DNA from: an uncultured Candidatus Actinomarina sp.
GTDB taxonomy: Bacteria; Actinomycetota; Acidimicrobiia; Actinomarinales; Actinomarinaceae
Direction: 5' to 3'
Length of the DNA stretch: 64,000 nt
Assembly (NCBI GenBank): GCA_902619825.1
Contig: CACNFT010000004.1
Span: 1-64,000 of the forward strand
Below are positions 7,940-17,096 of this stretch, piece by piece. Made by a program: the position numbers and the translations under genes. Numbering within the stretch: the stretch's first letter is position 1; every line of letters starts with the position of its first letter. The notes beneath the pieces were generated by a model, which worked only from the letters and a program-made list of their open reading frames with translations, did not search any database and was not told the origin of the DNA.

Positions 7940-10900
7940 TTTTTCAATATTGGTATCTAAGTTGAAATCAAGAAGTGTGTTTTTACCTTTTTTTTGCGTA
8001 ATATTAAATTCCTTGGTTAAAGTTTCCTTACAAATGTAATCTTGGAACATTTCAACTCCCTGAAGAGCTTTGTTGTCATCTGAGATTATTTCTAATTTAA
8101 TTCTATCTGTAATGTCAAATCCTAGTTCTTTCCTTTGATTTTGAACAACAGAAACAATTTCTCTAGATATCCTTTCAAAATATAACTCATCATTGATTTC
8201 AGTATCTAAATTAATACTAAAATCATTGACAATTTCATGACTATCTGATGTATTTTCACGCACAATTCTTAAATCTAGTTCCGATAATGAGACATCATAT
8301 TCTTCAAATATCAAAGTTTGTTTTTCTATTAAGGTTTTAATTTCTTTTTGTGAAAGTTTTTCCAAGTAAGCCGAAAATTTTCCAATATCTTTACCCATCT
8401 TTGGGCCTAATTTTGAGAAGTCTGGTTTACATTCATACTTGTACCATTCTTCAACCTTATTGATATACTCAATATTTTTTATGTTTAGTTCGTCAAGTAT
8501 TATGTCTTTAACTGCTTCAATATCATTTTTAAGAGATTTGCTATTTGAAATAATTGATATTTTCTGTAAAGGTTGTTTATTTGGTAAATTCAAATTCAAT
8601 CGAACATTTCTAGCAGTTCTGATAATGTTTTTAGCTATTTTAACTTGCCTCTCAAGTTCTTGGTTAATTACATCTATATTTGCTTCTGGATAATTTTCTA
8701 AATGAATACTCTTATTGTCCTCATTCGTTAAACCCTGATATATCTCTTCACATATAAATGGCAACACAGGCGCCATTGTTTTTGAAAACTCAAGTAGAAC
8801 CTCATGAAGTGTCTTGAATGCATTTAATTTATCAATATCATTAGTATCTTTTTCTTTCCAAAATCTTTTACGGTTAGTTCGAACATACCAATTAGTTAAT
8901 TCATCAATAAAGTCAATTAATGGAGGTATAACCTCGTAAAGGTAATAGTTTTCCATTTTCTCGTTTACTGTCTTTATTAAAGATTGAAGACTTGATACAA
9001 TCCACTGATCCATGAGAGATCTTTCGTTTACAGGTGAAGCCTTTGCTAATTCTTCATACGTAATGTTGTCAGCGTTGGCATAATTTGAAAAGAAAGAAAA
9101 ACTATTCCAAAGGGGTAGTATTACGTTTCTTGTAACAAGTTTTACCCCTTCTTCTGAAAATTTAAGAGGCTCACCCCTAACAACTGGAGAGTTGATTAAA
9201 TAAGCTCTTAGGCTATCACCACCATACTTGTTAAGTAAGTCTTCAGGATCAGGATAGTTTTTAAGGCTTTTACTCATTTTTCTTCCATCCTCTGCAAGAA
9301 TCATTCCAGTTGTAATGCAATTCTTGAAAGCGACAGAATCAAATAATGCAACTGCCAAAACAGTTAATGTGTAAAACCATCCTCTTGTTTGGTCTAAACC
9401 TTCTGCTATGAAATCTGCTGGGAAACTATCCATAAATTCATCAGCATTTTCAAATGGGTAATGTTGTTGGCCGTAAGGCATTGAGCCTGATTCAAACCAG
9501 CAATCAAGAACTTCGGGAGTTCTGGTATATGTTTTACCGTTGATGTTTATCTTGATTTCATCCAAAAAATGTTTATGAAGATCAGTTACTTCAATACCAG
9601 ATAAATCTTTAAGCTCTTCAATTGAGCCGACACAAATTATATCTTCAGGGTCATTATCATTTATCCAAATAGGTATACAACTTCCCCAATATCTATTTCT
9701 GCTTATTGCCCAATCTCTTGCATCGGCCAACCAATTTGAAAAGCGTTTTTCACCAATAAAACCAGGAACCCAATGAGTTTGAGAATTTAGTTCAACCATT
9801 CTCTCACTAATTTTTTCAACATTCACAAACCAGGTTGGTATCGCCTTATATATAAGTGGTGTTCCAGTTCTCCAACAGAAAGGATAGGAATGTATTTCTC
9901 TTTTTGAAGAAAAAAGTAATCCACGTTCGTCTAATTGTTCAATTATTTTTACATCAGCATCTTTAACATACATATCTTCTAAACCTTTTACGGTTGTATC
10001 AAACTTTCCAGCTAACGTTACTGGATCAACAATTACAGAAATACCAGCATTTTTGAGTGAGTAAAAATCACTTTCTCCATAAGCAGGAGCTTGAGATACT
10101 AATCCTGACCCAGATGCAGTATTTGTGTCATCACTATGAATTAATTTAAATGCTTTCCCTAAATTCTCATCTTCAAATTCTGAATAAGCAGGTACATATT
10201 CTGCACCAATTAAATCTTTTCCAATTGAAGTTTCTATCTCTTTAATGTCAAATTCATCAAGTTCGTGTAGTCTCTCTGTTGCGATCCAGTAAAATTCATT
10301 TTCAATCTCAACTCTTGAATATTCAATATCTTTACCAACAGCAATAGCTAAGTTGCCAGGTATACACCATGGAGTAGTTGTCCAAACTAGAAAGTAATCA
10401 TCTTTCGATACCTTATTGAAGTCTTTTCTTGCTTTTAGCTTAAAAAATATTGACGGATCCTCTACATCCCGATAGTCCATGTTTGCTTCAAAATTTGACA
10501 AAGGAGTTGATGCTGCCCATGAATAAGGTAATACTTTATAATCTTTGTAAATTAAATTTTTATCAAATAATTCTTTGAAAACCCACCAGACACTCTCCAT
10601 AAAACCAACATCCATAGTTTTATAATCATTTTCAAAATCGACCCATCTTCCAATTTTACGAGTAATTTTTTCCCAGTTTTCTGTATTCGTTTGTACCTGA
10701 CTTCTACAAGCCTCATTAAATTTATCAATACCATAATCATCAATATCTTGAGGGTCTTCTAATCCAAGTTCTTTTTGTACTTCCATTTCAATTGGTAATC
10801 CGTGGACATCCCAACCAAATCTTCTTTCTACAAAGTATCCTCTCATAGTCCAATATCTAGGAACAATATCCTTAATTACGCCTGCAAGTAAGTTTCCATA

Positions 10901-11065
10901 ATGTGGACTTCCTGTTGGAAATGGGGGACCATCATAAAATCTAAATATTTTAGATTCTTTTCTTATATCTAGTGATTTTTGAAAAGCATCAATATCATTC
11001 CAATAATTCGAAATCTTATCTTCATTTTCAGCAAAATCTATATTATTTTCAATTCTTTTGAACAT
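7922..11065 (-). CDS. ileS: Isoleucyl-tRNA synthetase, type 2
   Basis: IleRS charges tRNA-Ile. At 1047 residues with PTGSPHYGNLLAG (HIGH-type motif at 55-58) and DGRKMSKSLKNY (KMSKS near residue 597) it matches the eukaryote-like type 2 enzymes common in actinobacteria, which are typically less sensitive to mupirocin. A large editing domain lies between the motifs and a long C-terminal anticodon-binding region follows. The start MFKRIENNIDF fits the family; AAGG lies only two bases before the ATG, too close to be a normal ribosome site. In relatives ileS is followed by traR-like, lspA and rluD in the same direction; here ileS is inverted relative to them. Confidence 0.96.
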   Translation of the reverse strand: MFKRIENNIDFAENEDKISNYWNDIDAFQKSLDIRKESKIFRFYDGPPFPTGSPHYGNLLAGVIKDIVPRYWTMRGYFVERRFGWDVHGLPIEMEVQKELGLEDPQDIDDYGIDKFNEACRSQVQTNTENWEKITRKIGRWVDFENDYKTMDVGFMESVWWVFKELFDKNLIYKDYKVLPYSWAASTPLSNFEANMDYRDVEDPSIFFKLKARKDFNKVSKDDYFLVWTTTPWCIPGNLAIAVGKDIEYSRVEIENEFYWIATERLHELDEFDIKEIETSIGKDLIGAEYVPAYSEFEDENLGKAFKLIHSDDTNTASGSGLVSQAPAYGESDFYSLKNAGISVIVDPVTLAGKFDTTVKGLEDMYVKDADVKIIEQLDERGLLFSSKREIHSYPFCWRTGTPLIYKAIPTWFVNVEKISERMVELNSQTHWVPGFIGEKRFSNWLADARDWAISRNRYWGSCIPIWINDNDPEDIICVGSIEELKDLSGIEVTDLHKHFLDEIKININGKTYTRTPEVLDCWFESGSMPYGQQHYPFENADEFMDSFPADFIAEGLDQTRGWFYTLTVLAVALFDSVAFKNCITTGMILAEDGRKMSKSLKNYPDPEDLLNKYGGDSLRAYLINSPVVRGEPLKFSEEGVKLVTRNVILPLWNSFSFFSNYANADNITYEELAKASPVNERSLMDQWIVSSLQSLIKTVNEKMENYYLYEVIPPLIDFIDELTNWYVRTNRKRFWKEKDTNDIDKLNAFKTLHEVLLEFSKTMAPVLPFICEEIYQGLTNEDNKSIHLENYPEANIDVINQELERQVKIAKNIIRTARNVRLNLNLPNKQPLQKISIISNSKSLKNDIEAVKDIILDELNIKNIEYINKVEEWYKYECKPDFSKLGPKMGKDIGKFSAYLEKLSQKEIKTLIEKQTLIFEEYDVSLSELDLRIVRENTSDSHEIVNDFSINLDTEINDELYFERISREIVSVVQNQRKELGFDITDRIKLEIISDDNKALQGVEMFQDYICKETLTKEFNITQKKGKNTLLDFNLDTNIEKLTNES

Positions 11066-11128
11066 ATCCTTAGAATTTTAATGTTTATTTGTGTAAAGAC
11101 TTTTTATTTTTAAATTATTTAAAATCTC

Positions 11129-11156
11129 TTTGCTTTAATTTATTTTTTACTAATAT
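11129..11156 (+). promoter_or_regulatory. Candidate promoter of the DksA/TraR-like gene
   Basis: The 111-base divergent gap between ileS and 11177 is almost all A and T. TTTGCT (11129-11134) and TAATAT (11151-11156), 16 bases apart, are the best -35/-10 pair for the rightward gene and would leave a leader of about 14 bases. I see no clear operator and no convincing leftward promoter for ileS. Confidence 0.3.
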
Positions 11157-11176
11157 ACGTTCAATAATAAAAAATT

Positions 11177-11554
11177 ATGGCAAGAAAATTATCACCAAAT
11201 ACTATTAATAAGCTCAAAAAAAAGTTATTGGCAGAGCGAGAACAGCTTGTTTCTATGTTGGAACAACACCAACAAGAAAGAGAAAATCTAAGAATTTCGG
11301 AAGCATCGGCTGAAAGAAGTCCTGATCCTGCTTCTGCTGATGGCGGTTCTATGGCATTTGAGCTTGAAAAAGAACTCACACTTGATGAAAATACTAAACA
11401 TTTACTTAATCAAATTGATCACGCATTGGTCCTTATTAAGAAAAAAAAGTACGGAAACTGCGAAAATTGTGGTGAACCTATTCCATTAGCAAGACTTGAG
11501 GCTTTGCCTTATGCAACCTTGCGTAAAGAGTGTGCAGAATTACTTGACTCTTAA
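11177..11554 (+). CDS. DksA/TraR C4-type zinc finger family protein
   Basis: Proteins of this family bind in the RNA polymerase secondary channel or act as small regulators. The 125-residue sequence has an N-terminal helical, probably coiled-coil region (residues about 5-80, charged with many Lys, Glu and Gln) and a C-terminal zinc-finger block YGNCENCGEPIPLARLEALP. The second Cys pair is incomplete: the family has TLCxxC where this has TLRKEC, so only three of four ligands are seen. The catalytic Asp pair of DksA is not evident. Gene order (traR-like, lspA, rluD, dnaE) is conserved in actinobacteria. Its end overlaps lspA. Confidence 0.82.
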   Translation: MARKLSPNTINKLKKKLLAEREQLVSMLEQHQQERENLRISEASAERSPDPASADGGSMAFELEKELTLDENTKHLLNQIDHALVLIKKKKYGNCENCGEPIPLARLEALPYATLRKECAELLDS

Positions 11555-12008
11555 ACAAAATAGAAAACCCTTAATTCTCTCTATATGCTTAGGCATTCTG
11601 GATAATGTTTTAAAATCACATATTCGTTCACAAAATTATGAAGATTTTGTAATCCTAGAAAATATATTAGAAATAGATCTAAATTTCAATACTGGAATCG
11701 CCTTTGGATTATTAAAGGGTAAAGCTGAATTTACATTTCTTTTATCCTCGTTGGTATTAATTTGGCTAATTTTCCAATTTAAAAATACATTTGCAAACAA
11801 AATAGAAGAATATGCTTTCATGTTTGTTCTTGGTGGTGCTTTAGGAAATTTGGGTGAAAGATTTGTTAATTTACTAAATGGAAACAATGGGAAAGTCACA
11901 GACTTTATAGAACTTTTGTTTATACCTTCTTTTAATCTTGCAGATTCATTTATCACAATCGGAATTTCATTATTAATTATTTCGGAGTTAAAAAATTTTA
12001 GAAATTGA
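11532..12008 (+). CDS. lspA: Lipoprotein signal peptidase LspA
   Basis: LspA is the membrane aspartyl protease that cuts prolipoproteins such as the solute-binding lipoprotein at 62585. Motifs in order: LDNVLK in the first helix, NTGIAFGLL, GGALGNLGER, VTDFIEL and FNLADSFITIG. The catalytic aspartates (in VTDF and NLAD) are present; the conserved Asp of GNLxDR is Glu here. There are four hydrophobic helices. The start is uncertain: the frame is open from 11496, but GTG at 11532 or TTG at 11544 gives a normal N-terminus. Either overlaps the preceding gene, which implies coupling. Confidence 0.9.
   Translation: MQNYLTLKQNRKPLILSICLGILDNVLKSHIRSQNYEDFVILENILEIDLNFNTGIAFGLLKGKAEFTFLLSSLVLIWLIFQFKNTFANKIEEYAFMFVLGGALGNLGERFVNLLNGNNGKVTDFIELLFIPSFNLADSFITIGISLLIISELKNFRN
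11984..11987 (+). promoter_or_regulatory. Shine-Dalgarno supporting an ATT start for the RluD-type gene
   Basis: GGAG lies within the lspA 3' end, seven bases before the in-frame ATT at 11995. This is ideal spacing, and no ATG, GTG or TTG exists in that frame before the conserved pseudouridine synthase motif. Confidence 0.45.
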
Positions 12009-12663
12009 AACTATTTTTCAAAATGAAAATTTTATTGTTTTCAATAAACCCAATGGGGTGTTGACCCATCCTGATAACTCATCAAAAAGTTTTACAGTTA
12101 GAGATCGACTTCTTGAGATTCAACCATCAGTAAAGCAATGGGGTATTTCTGATAGAGAAGGCATTGTACATAGGCTTGATAAACAAACATCAGGTTTAAT
12201 TGTTTGTGCATTAAATAAAGATATATTTAAGTTACTTCAAACATTGTTTAAAGAACGAACTATTTATAAAGAGTATGTTTGTATCGTAGAAGGAAAATTA
12301 AGAACTCAATCAGGTAATATTGAAGTTCCTTTATCCCGATCAAGACAAAATAGGATCAAAAGAGAAGTTAGTAGTGAAGGAAGGATATCTTCTTCAAATT
12401 TTGAGGTTCTCTTAGAAGGAGACACTTATAGCAAATTGAAAATAGAGCTTTTAACCGGAAGAAATCATCAAATTAGATCACAAATGGAATTTTTAGGAAA
12501 TCCGATAGTAAATGATGTTTTATATGGGGCAAAAAAAGTATTAGAACTTAATGAAAATCAAATTTGCCTTCATTCAAAAAAAATTAGATTTCAAATAAAA
12601 GATGAAAATTATGAATTTGAAGTTAATGAACCAAGTTTTTTTAATGCCTTCTTAAATGTTTAA
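11995..12663 (+). CDS. rluD: RluA/RluD-family rRNA pseudouridine synthase (probable ATT start)
   Basis: This family isomerises uridines in 23S rRNA. The catalytic block HRLDKQTSGLIVCA (Asp as nucleophile), the region TIYKEYVCIVEG and the C-terminal GRNHQIRSQM are clear. The N-terminal S4 domain of RluD is absent, as in RluA. The first canonical start codon, GTG at 12058, lies after the conserved NKPNGVLTHP, so the real start must be upstream. The frame opens after a TAA at 11989; ATT at 11995 has GGAG seven bases before it. I therefore annotate ATT, as in infC. An indel in the lspA-rluD overlap is the alternative. The context between lspA and dnaE is the actinobacterial rluD address. Confidence 0.83.
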   Translation: MLEIETIFQNENFIVFNKPNGVLTHPDNSSKSFTVRDRLLEIQPSVKQWGISDREGIVHRLDKQTSGLIVCALNKDIFKLLQTLFKERTIYKEYVCIVEGKLRTQSGNIEVPLSRSRQNRIKREVSSEGRISSSNFEVLLEGDTYSKLKIELLTGRNHQIRSQMEFLGNPIVNDVLYGAKKVLELNENQICLHSKKIRFQIKDENYEFEVNEPSFFNAFLNV

Positions 12664-12678
12664 TTAAGTTATATCATT

Positions 12679-12684
12679 TAAAAT
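12679..12684 (+). promoter_or_regulatory. -10 hexamer placed for leaderless dnaE
   Basis: TAAAAT ends six bases before the dnaE ATG (12691), so transcription should begin at or next to the start codon. No Shine-Dalgarno is seen. Confidence 0.5.
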
Positions 12685-12690
12685 ATATTT

Positions 12691-15600
12691 ATGGAAAATT
12701 CATTTGTACATCTTCACGCACATACGGAGTATTCGATGCTTGATGGTGCAGCAAAAATTGAACCTTTTTTAAATCGAATTCTCGAGTTAGAACAACCAGG
12801 AGCAGCAATTACTGATCATGGCAATTTATATGGTGCTTTAGAGTTTTACAACTCTGCAATTGAAAAAAAACTTAAACCAATAATTGGTTATGAAGCATAT
12901 GTAATTTCTGATAGTCGATTTGAAAGACCAGATCGTAAAAATAATAAGAGATATCATTTAACTTTGTTGGCAGAAAACACTGTAGGGTATTGGAATCTTG
13001 TTGAAATGGCAAGTAGAGCGTTTACTGAAGGTTATTATTATAAGCCAAGAATCGACTATGAATTATTAAAAAAATATAGTGAGGGAATAATTGCTTTATC
13101 TGGTTGTCTTGGTGGAGAAATAGCTCAATTACTTGCACCCGATGGATCTGTTGAGGAAGGAAATCAAGGTCAAACAAGAAGCTTTGATGATGCATTGAAG
13201 AAAGCAGAATTCTATCAATCTATTTTTGGAGAAAATAATTTTTTCATAGAACTCCATAAACATGGCATCAAACAACAAGAAGATATACTTCCCGATTTGC
13301 TAAAGATTTCAGAAAAACTATCAGCTCCACTCGTGGCAGCAAATGACTCTCACTACGTACATTCTGGTGATGCTTCTGCTCATGATGCGTTACTTTGTGT
13401 TCAAACCAATGCAACTTTAGATGATGAAAATAGATTTAAATTTGATGGCAGCGGATTTTACATAAAATCATCTGAAGAAATGCGAGATTTATTTCCAAAT
13501 GAAGAATTTCCTAATGCGTGTAACAACACATTAAAAATATTAGATAGAGTTGAATATGAATTTGAAAAAGACACATACTATTTACCAGATTTTCCGATAG
13601 ACGACAGCAACAAAAATGTTGATGAGTATTTAAAGGATAAAGTTTATCAGGGAGCTGAAGGTCTTTATGGTGAGCTTACATCTGAACTTGAAGAAAGAAT
13701 AAATTATGAGCTAGAAGTCATTGAGTCAATGGGATTTGCATCATACTTTTTGATTGTTGGAGATCTCATAAATTATGCAAAATCAAATGGAATTAGAACT
13801 GGTGCAGGTAGGGGATCAGCAGCTGGTTCAATAGTGTCGTACTGTTTAGGAATTACTGGAATTGAACCACTAAAGTACGGTTTGTTATTTGAACGTTTTT
13901 TAAACAAAGGAAGAAAAGAACTTCCTGATATCGACATGGATTTTGACGAAAGATATAGAAACGATGTTATAGATTATGTTTCAAAGAAATATGGACACGA
14001 CAGAGTCGCGCATATTATTACATTTGCAACAATTAAAGCAAAACAAGCAATCAGAGATGCTGCACGTGTTTTAGGTTTACCTTTTTCATCTGGAGACAAA
14101 GTAGCCAAGCTTATGCCGCCAATGATACTTGGAGTTTCTGCAACACTTGGAGAATGTTTAGATTCAAATGAAACAACTCAAAATGGGTATAGCAAGGAAT
14201 TTTACTCCGCTTCTTCAGAGCTCAGAAAACAATATAAAGAAAGTGATGAAGTTAAGAAAATTATTGATATCGCATTAGGCCTTGAGGGACTTCGAAGACA
14301 AGATGGAATTCATGCAGCTGCTGTTGTTATTTCTCCAGACAAAATCACAAACTTTTTACCTATACAACAAAAAGGAGAGGGAGCAGAACTTGTTACACAA
14401 TACGAGATGCACACTGTTGAGCAACTTGGTTTGTTGAAAATGGACTTTTTAGGTCTTCGAAATTTGTCCATTATTGATAGAGCAATTGAACTAATTGGTG
14501 ATAAAGATTTGGATATTGACAATATACCTTTGAATGATGAACCCACATTCGATTTGTTCTCACAAGGTAAAATGACAGGCGTATTTCAGTTAGAAAGCAG
14601 AGTTGCACAGTCCATTGCTAGAAGCCTTAAACCAAAAAGATTTGAGGATTTGGTTGCTTTGGTTGCACTCATAAGACCTGGTCCATTAGGTGCAGGAATG
14701 CACACTGAGTTTGCAGACAGAGCAACAGGAAGAAAAGAAATAGAATATTTGCATTCGGATTTGAAAGAAATTTTAGAAGAGACTTATGGAGTGATACTTT
14801 ACCAGGAACAGGTAATGCAAATAGCCCAAAGAATATCTGGATTTGAACTTGATGAAGCTGATGATCTAAGAAAAGCGATGGGAAAAAAAATTCCAAAAGT
14901 TATGGAACAACAAAGAAATAAATTTACTGAAGGTGCACTAAAAAATGGTTACTCTGAACAGTTTTCCGTCGAACTTTTTGATCAGATAGCATATTTTGCT
15001 GGATATGGTTTTAACAAAAGTCACTCAGTTCCATATGCTTTACTGGCATATCAAACTGCATTTTTGAAAGCAAATTATCCTGCAGAGTATCTTTCAGCTT
15101 GTTTAACTGCAGTAAAAAGGGATAAAGATAGAACTGCAATCTTTTTATCCGAAGCAAGGGAAATGAATGTAAAAGTAAATACTCCCGATATAAATTTAAG
15201 CCTCGAAGACTTTTCTGTGAACAACGGTGAAATTTTATTTGGTTTATCTGCAATTAGAAACGTTGGAGACATTACAGCTCAAAAAATAATAATTGAACGC
15301 GACGGGTCCAAATTTGAAAGTATCCAAGATTTTTTATCTAGGATCGAATCAAGATCCCTTAATAAACGAGGTGTTGAAGCTTTAGTTCAAGGTGGTGCAT
15401 TTGATAAGTTTGGTTTTCCAAGAAAAGGTATCTTTGAAAAAATTCCAGATTTAATTGAAGATGCAAAAGAATTAAAACAAAATAAAAACAATTCACAAGG
15501 TTCTTTGTTTGATTTAAACGACAATGTTGACAATGAAACAATTATTGAAAACATCGAATGGGAAAAGAAGGAATATCTTGATAGAGAAAGAGAAATGCTT

Positions 15601-16185
15601 GGCTTCTTTGTAAGCGAAGACCCGTTAGATGGTTATGGTGAAGTTTTACGATCTGAATCTACACATTCAATAACTGATTTACTAGAGTTTGGTGAGGATG
15701 AGGAGGTAAATGTTACTATATCTGGTCTATTTTCCAATGTTCAAAAAAGGGTTTCAAGAAGAGGAAATCCATGGATTCAATTTGATGTTCAAGACATAAC
15801 CGGAACAGTAGGAGTTTTGTTATTTAATAAGCTAGTTGATAAGTTTAACAATGAAATTGATGGAGAAAATTACCTAAAAGTCTCTGGAAGTTATGTTGGT
15901 GGATCAGAGAATATTATTAGAGCACGAGATCTAGTACTTATCGAACCATCGAAAATGTTAAATGACATGGATACCACTCCAATGCGAATTTCAGTTGAAG
16001 AGGAGATACTTGATAAACAAAATCTCTTGTTATTAAAGGAGTTGCTCCAAAAATATCCTGGTAATTCAAAAGTAGAACTGGAAGTTAACTCACGTGAGGG
16101 AGTTAAGTTACTCGAATTAAAATCGATCAAAATAAAAAAAACTCAACAACTTAAAAATGAAATTAATACATTACTTACTAAGTAG
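12691..16185 (+). CDS. dnaE: DNA polymerase III alpha subunit (DnaE1)
   Basis: This is the replicative polymerase. It has 1164 residues: an N-terminal PHP domain, the C-family polymerase core with the catalytic aspartates in PDIDMDFDE near residue 413, a helix-hairpin-helix region (GYGFNKSHSVPYALLAYQ is the preceding conserved block) and an OB fold around 1005-1050. PHP metal-ligand motifs all look present (HLHAH at 7-11, TDHGNLYG, GYEAY, ELHKHG, ANDSHY), so the actinobacterial-type PHP proofreading exonuclease is probably active. It is monocistronic or leads the small gene at 16199, and has a leaderless-type promoter. Confidence 0.97.
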   Translation: MENSFVHLHAHTEYSMLDGAAKIEPFLNRILELEQPGAAITDHGNLYGALEFYNSAIEKKLKPIIGYEAYVISDSRFERPDRKNNKRYHLTLLAENTVGYWNLVEMASRAFTEGYYYKPRIDYELLKKYSEGIIALSGCLGGEIAQLLAPDGSVEEGNQGQTRSFDDALKKAEFYQSIFGENNFFIELHKHGIKQQEDILPDLLKISEKLSAPLVAANDSHYVHSGDASAHDALLCVQTNATLDDENRFKFDGSGFYIKSSEEMRDLFPNEEFPNACNNTLKILDRVEYEFEKDTYYLPDFPIDDSNKNVDEYLKDKVYQGAEGLYGELTSELEERINYELEVIESMGFASYFLIVGDLINYAKSNGIRTGAGRGSAAGSIVSYCLGITGIEPLKYGLLFERFLNKGRKELPDIDMDFDERYRNDVIDYVSKKYGHDRVAHIITFATIKAKQAIRDAARVLGLPFSSGDKVAKLMPPMILGVSATLGECLDSNETTQNGYSKEFYSASSELRKQYKESDEVKKIIDIALGLEGLRRQDGIHAAAVVISPDKITNFLPIQQKGEGAELVTQYEMHTVEQLGLLKMDFLGLRNLSIIDRAIELIGDKDLDIDNIPLNDEPTFDLFSQGKMTGVFQLESRVAQSIARSLKPKRFEDLVALVALIRPGPLGAGMHTEFADRATGRKEIEYLHSDLKEILEETYGVILYQEQVMQIAQRISGFELDEADDLRKAMGKKIPKVMEQQRNKFTEGALKNGYSEQFSVELFDQIAYFAGYGFNKSHSVPYALLAYQTAFLKANYPAEYLSACLTAVKRDKDRTAIFLSEAREMNVKVNTPDINLSLEDFSVNNGEILFGLSAIRNVGDITAQKIIIERDGSKFESIQDFLSRIESRSLNKRGVEALVQGGAFDKFGFPRKGIFEKIPDLIEDAKELKQNKNNSQGSLFDLNDNVDNETIIENIEWEKKEYLDREREMLGFFVSEDPLDGYGEVLRSESTHSITDLLEFGEDEEVNVTISGLFSNVQKRVSRRGNPWIQFDVQDITGTVGVLLFNKLVDKFNNEIDGENYLKVSGSYVGGSENIIRARDLVLIEPSKMLNDMDTTPMRISVEEEILDKQNLLLLKELLQKYPGNSKVELEVNSREGVKLLELKSIKIKKTQQLKNEINTLLTK

Positions 16186-16186
16186 T

Positions 16187-16192
16187 TAAAAT
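16187..16192 (+). promoter_or_regulatory. -10 hexamer placed for leaderless transcription of the 16199 gene
   Basis: TAAAAT ends six bases before the ATG at 16199, just after the dnaE stop. No ribosome site is seen. Confidence 0.42.
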
Positions 16193-16198
16193 TTAATC

Positions 16199-16408
16199 AT
16201 GTCCTTTAATGTTGAAGAATTTATAAATAGGTTCAAAGACAGAGCAAATGCTGTTAAAGATAGACCAATGCCTCCAATCGGTGGGGATGAGAGAATGCAG
16301 TTTATGAAACAGGCTGAGTTGGATTATCAAGATTATATGATTATTTCAGACTCAGAATTTGAAATAACTGATGAATATTTAATATTTAAATATAAATTAG
16401 ATAATTAA
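16199..16408 (+). CDS. Small conserved-looking hypothetical protein (69 aa)
   Basis: I do not recognise a named family. The 69-residue protein is soluble and charged: an N-terminal helical half (residues 4-22, FINRFKDRANAVKDR), a PMPPIGGDERMQFMKQAE linker and a C-terminal half rich in Asp, Tyr and Ile ending in a short strand EYLIFKYKLDN. A leaderless-type -10 element precedes the ATG and codon use matches the neighbours, which support a real gene. Its last four bases overlap the 3' end of thyX on the other strand. Position after dnaE suggests a DNA-related or general housekeeping role, but this is only a guess. Confidence 0.7.
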   Translation: MSFNVEEFINRFKDRANAVKDRPMPPIGGDERMQFMKQAELDYQDYMIISDSEFEITDEYLIFKYKLDN

Positions 16409-17067
16409 GTTAAATCTTTACCCATTGGAAATATTTTATTTATAACCTCAGCACAAGCCTTGGCAATTTCCATATGTTCTTTTTGTGTACCGTTAGCTTC
16501 TCTAAGTTGAATGTAGTGAATCCAACTTCTTAAAGTGCCATTCATATAAATCCGACTAACTGTATTCCCTTCGGGTAAAACCGATCTTGCTTGTTCTTTT
16601 GCTATGCCGTTTTCAATTGCCCAATTGTAAACTTCTTTAGCATTTTCGATTAAGCTATTTTGCAATTTTTCCCATTCATTAATTATCTTCTCATCTTCTG
16701 TTTCCACAGAGTTCTGTCTGTTTTTTGGATCTTGTAATCTTGCCTCTCTAATAACAAACTCTAAATCTTCAACAGGATTTGCATATCTTTGACTAAATTC
16801 TTGAAAGCTGAATGATCTATGACGAAGAATTTGTCTAGCTATATCCCTTGTTGTTTCAATCTCAAGACAAGCACTTACCATTTCTAGTGGTGACCAATGT
16901 GCATTTTTAATTAAATAATTAATTAATTTTTCACTTGTTTCAGTATTCAACTGGTTTGATGGATTTGAAACTCTCGCACAAAAAGCAACAAGCTCCTGTG
17001 CATTATCTATTCCTTCATCACTAATAGAATCAGTTGGCTTTGAATAACTTATTAACTTTACTTTCAT
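16405..17067 (-). CDS. thyX: ThyX, flavin-dependent thymidylate synthase
   Basis: ThyX methylates dUMP to dTMP using methylene-tetrahydrofolate, NADPH and FAD. The diagnostic motif RHRxxSxxxxSxR is present as RHRSFSFQEFSQR. The 220-residue protein has the usual length, with an N-terminal SKPTDS stretch, the HWSPLEM block and the C-terminal region RSWIHYIQLREANGTQKEH carrying the dUMP and FAD residues. The start ATG at 17067 has TATTAT five bases upstream, close to the leaderless geometry. ThyX instead of ThyA is common in compact marine genomes. Confidence 0.95.
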   Translation of the reverse strand: MKVKLISYSKPTDSISDEGIDNAQELVAFCARVSNPSNQLNTETSEKLINYLIKNAHWSPLEMVSACLEIETTRDIARQILRHRSFSFQEFSQRYANPVEDLEFVIREARLQDPKNRQNSVETEDEKIINEWEKLQNSLIENAKEVYNWAIENGIAKEQARSVLPEGNTVSRIYMNGTLRSWIHYIQLREANGTQKEHMEIAKACAEVINKIFPMGKDLT

Positions 17068-17096
17068 TTCAAATAATATATTAAAATAATTTAATT

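Noticed and set aside
11982-12008. Programmed -1 frameshift fusing lspA and the RluD-type gene
   Set aside because: The A-run could slip, but the -1 frame does not lead into the synthase; the +1 frame would be needed, and LspA ends at its normal place.
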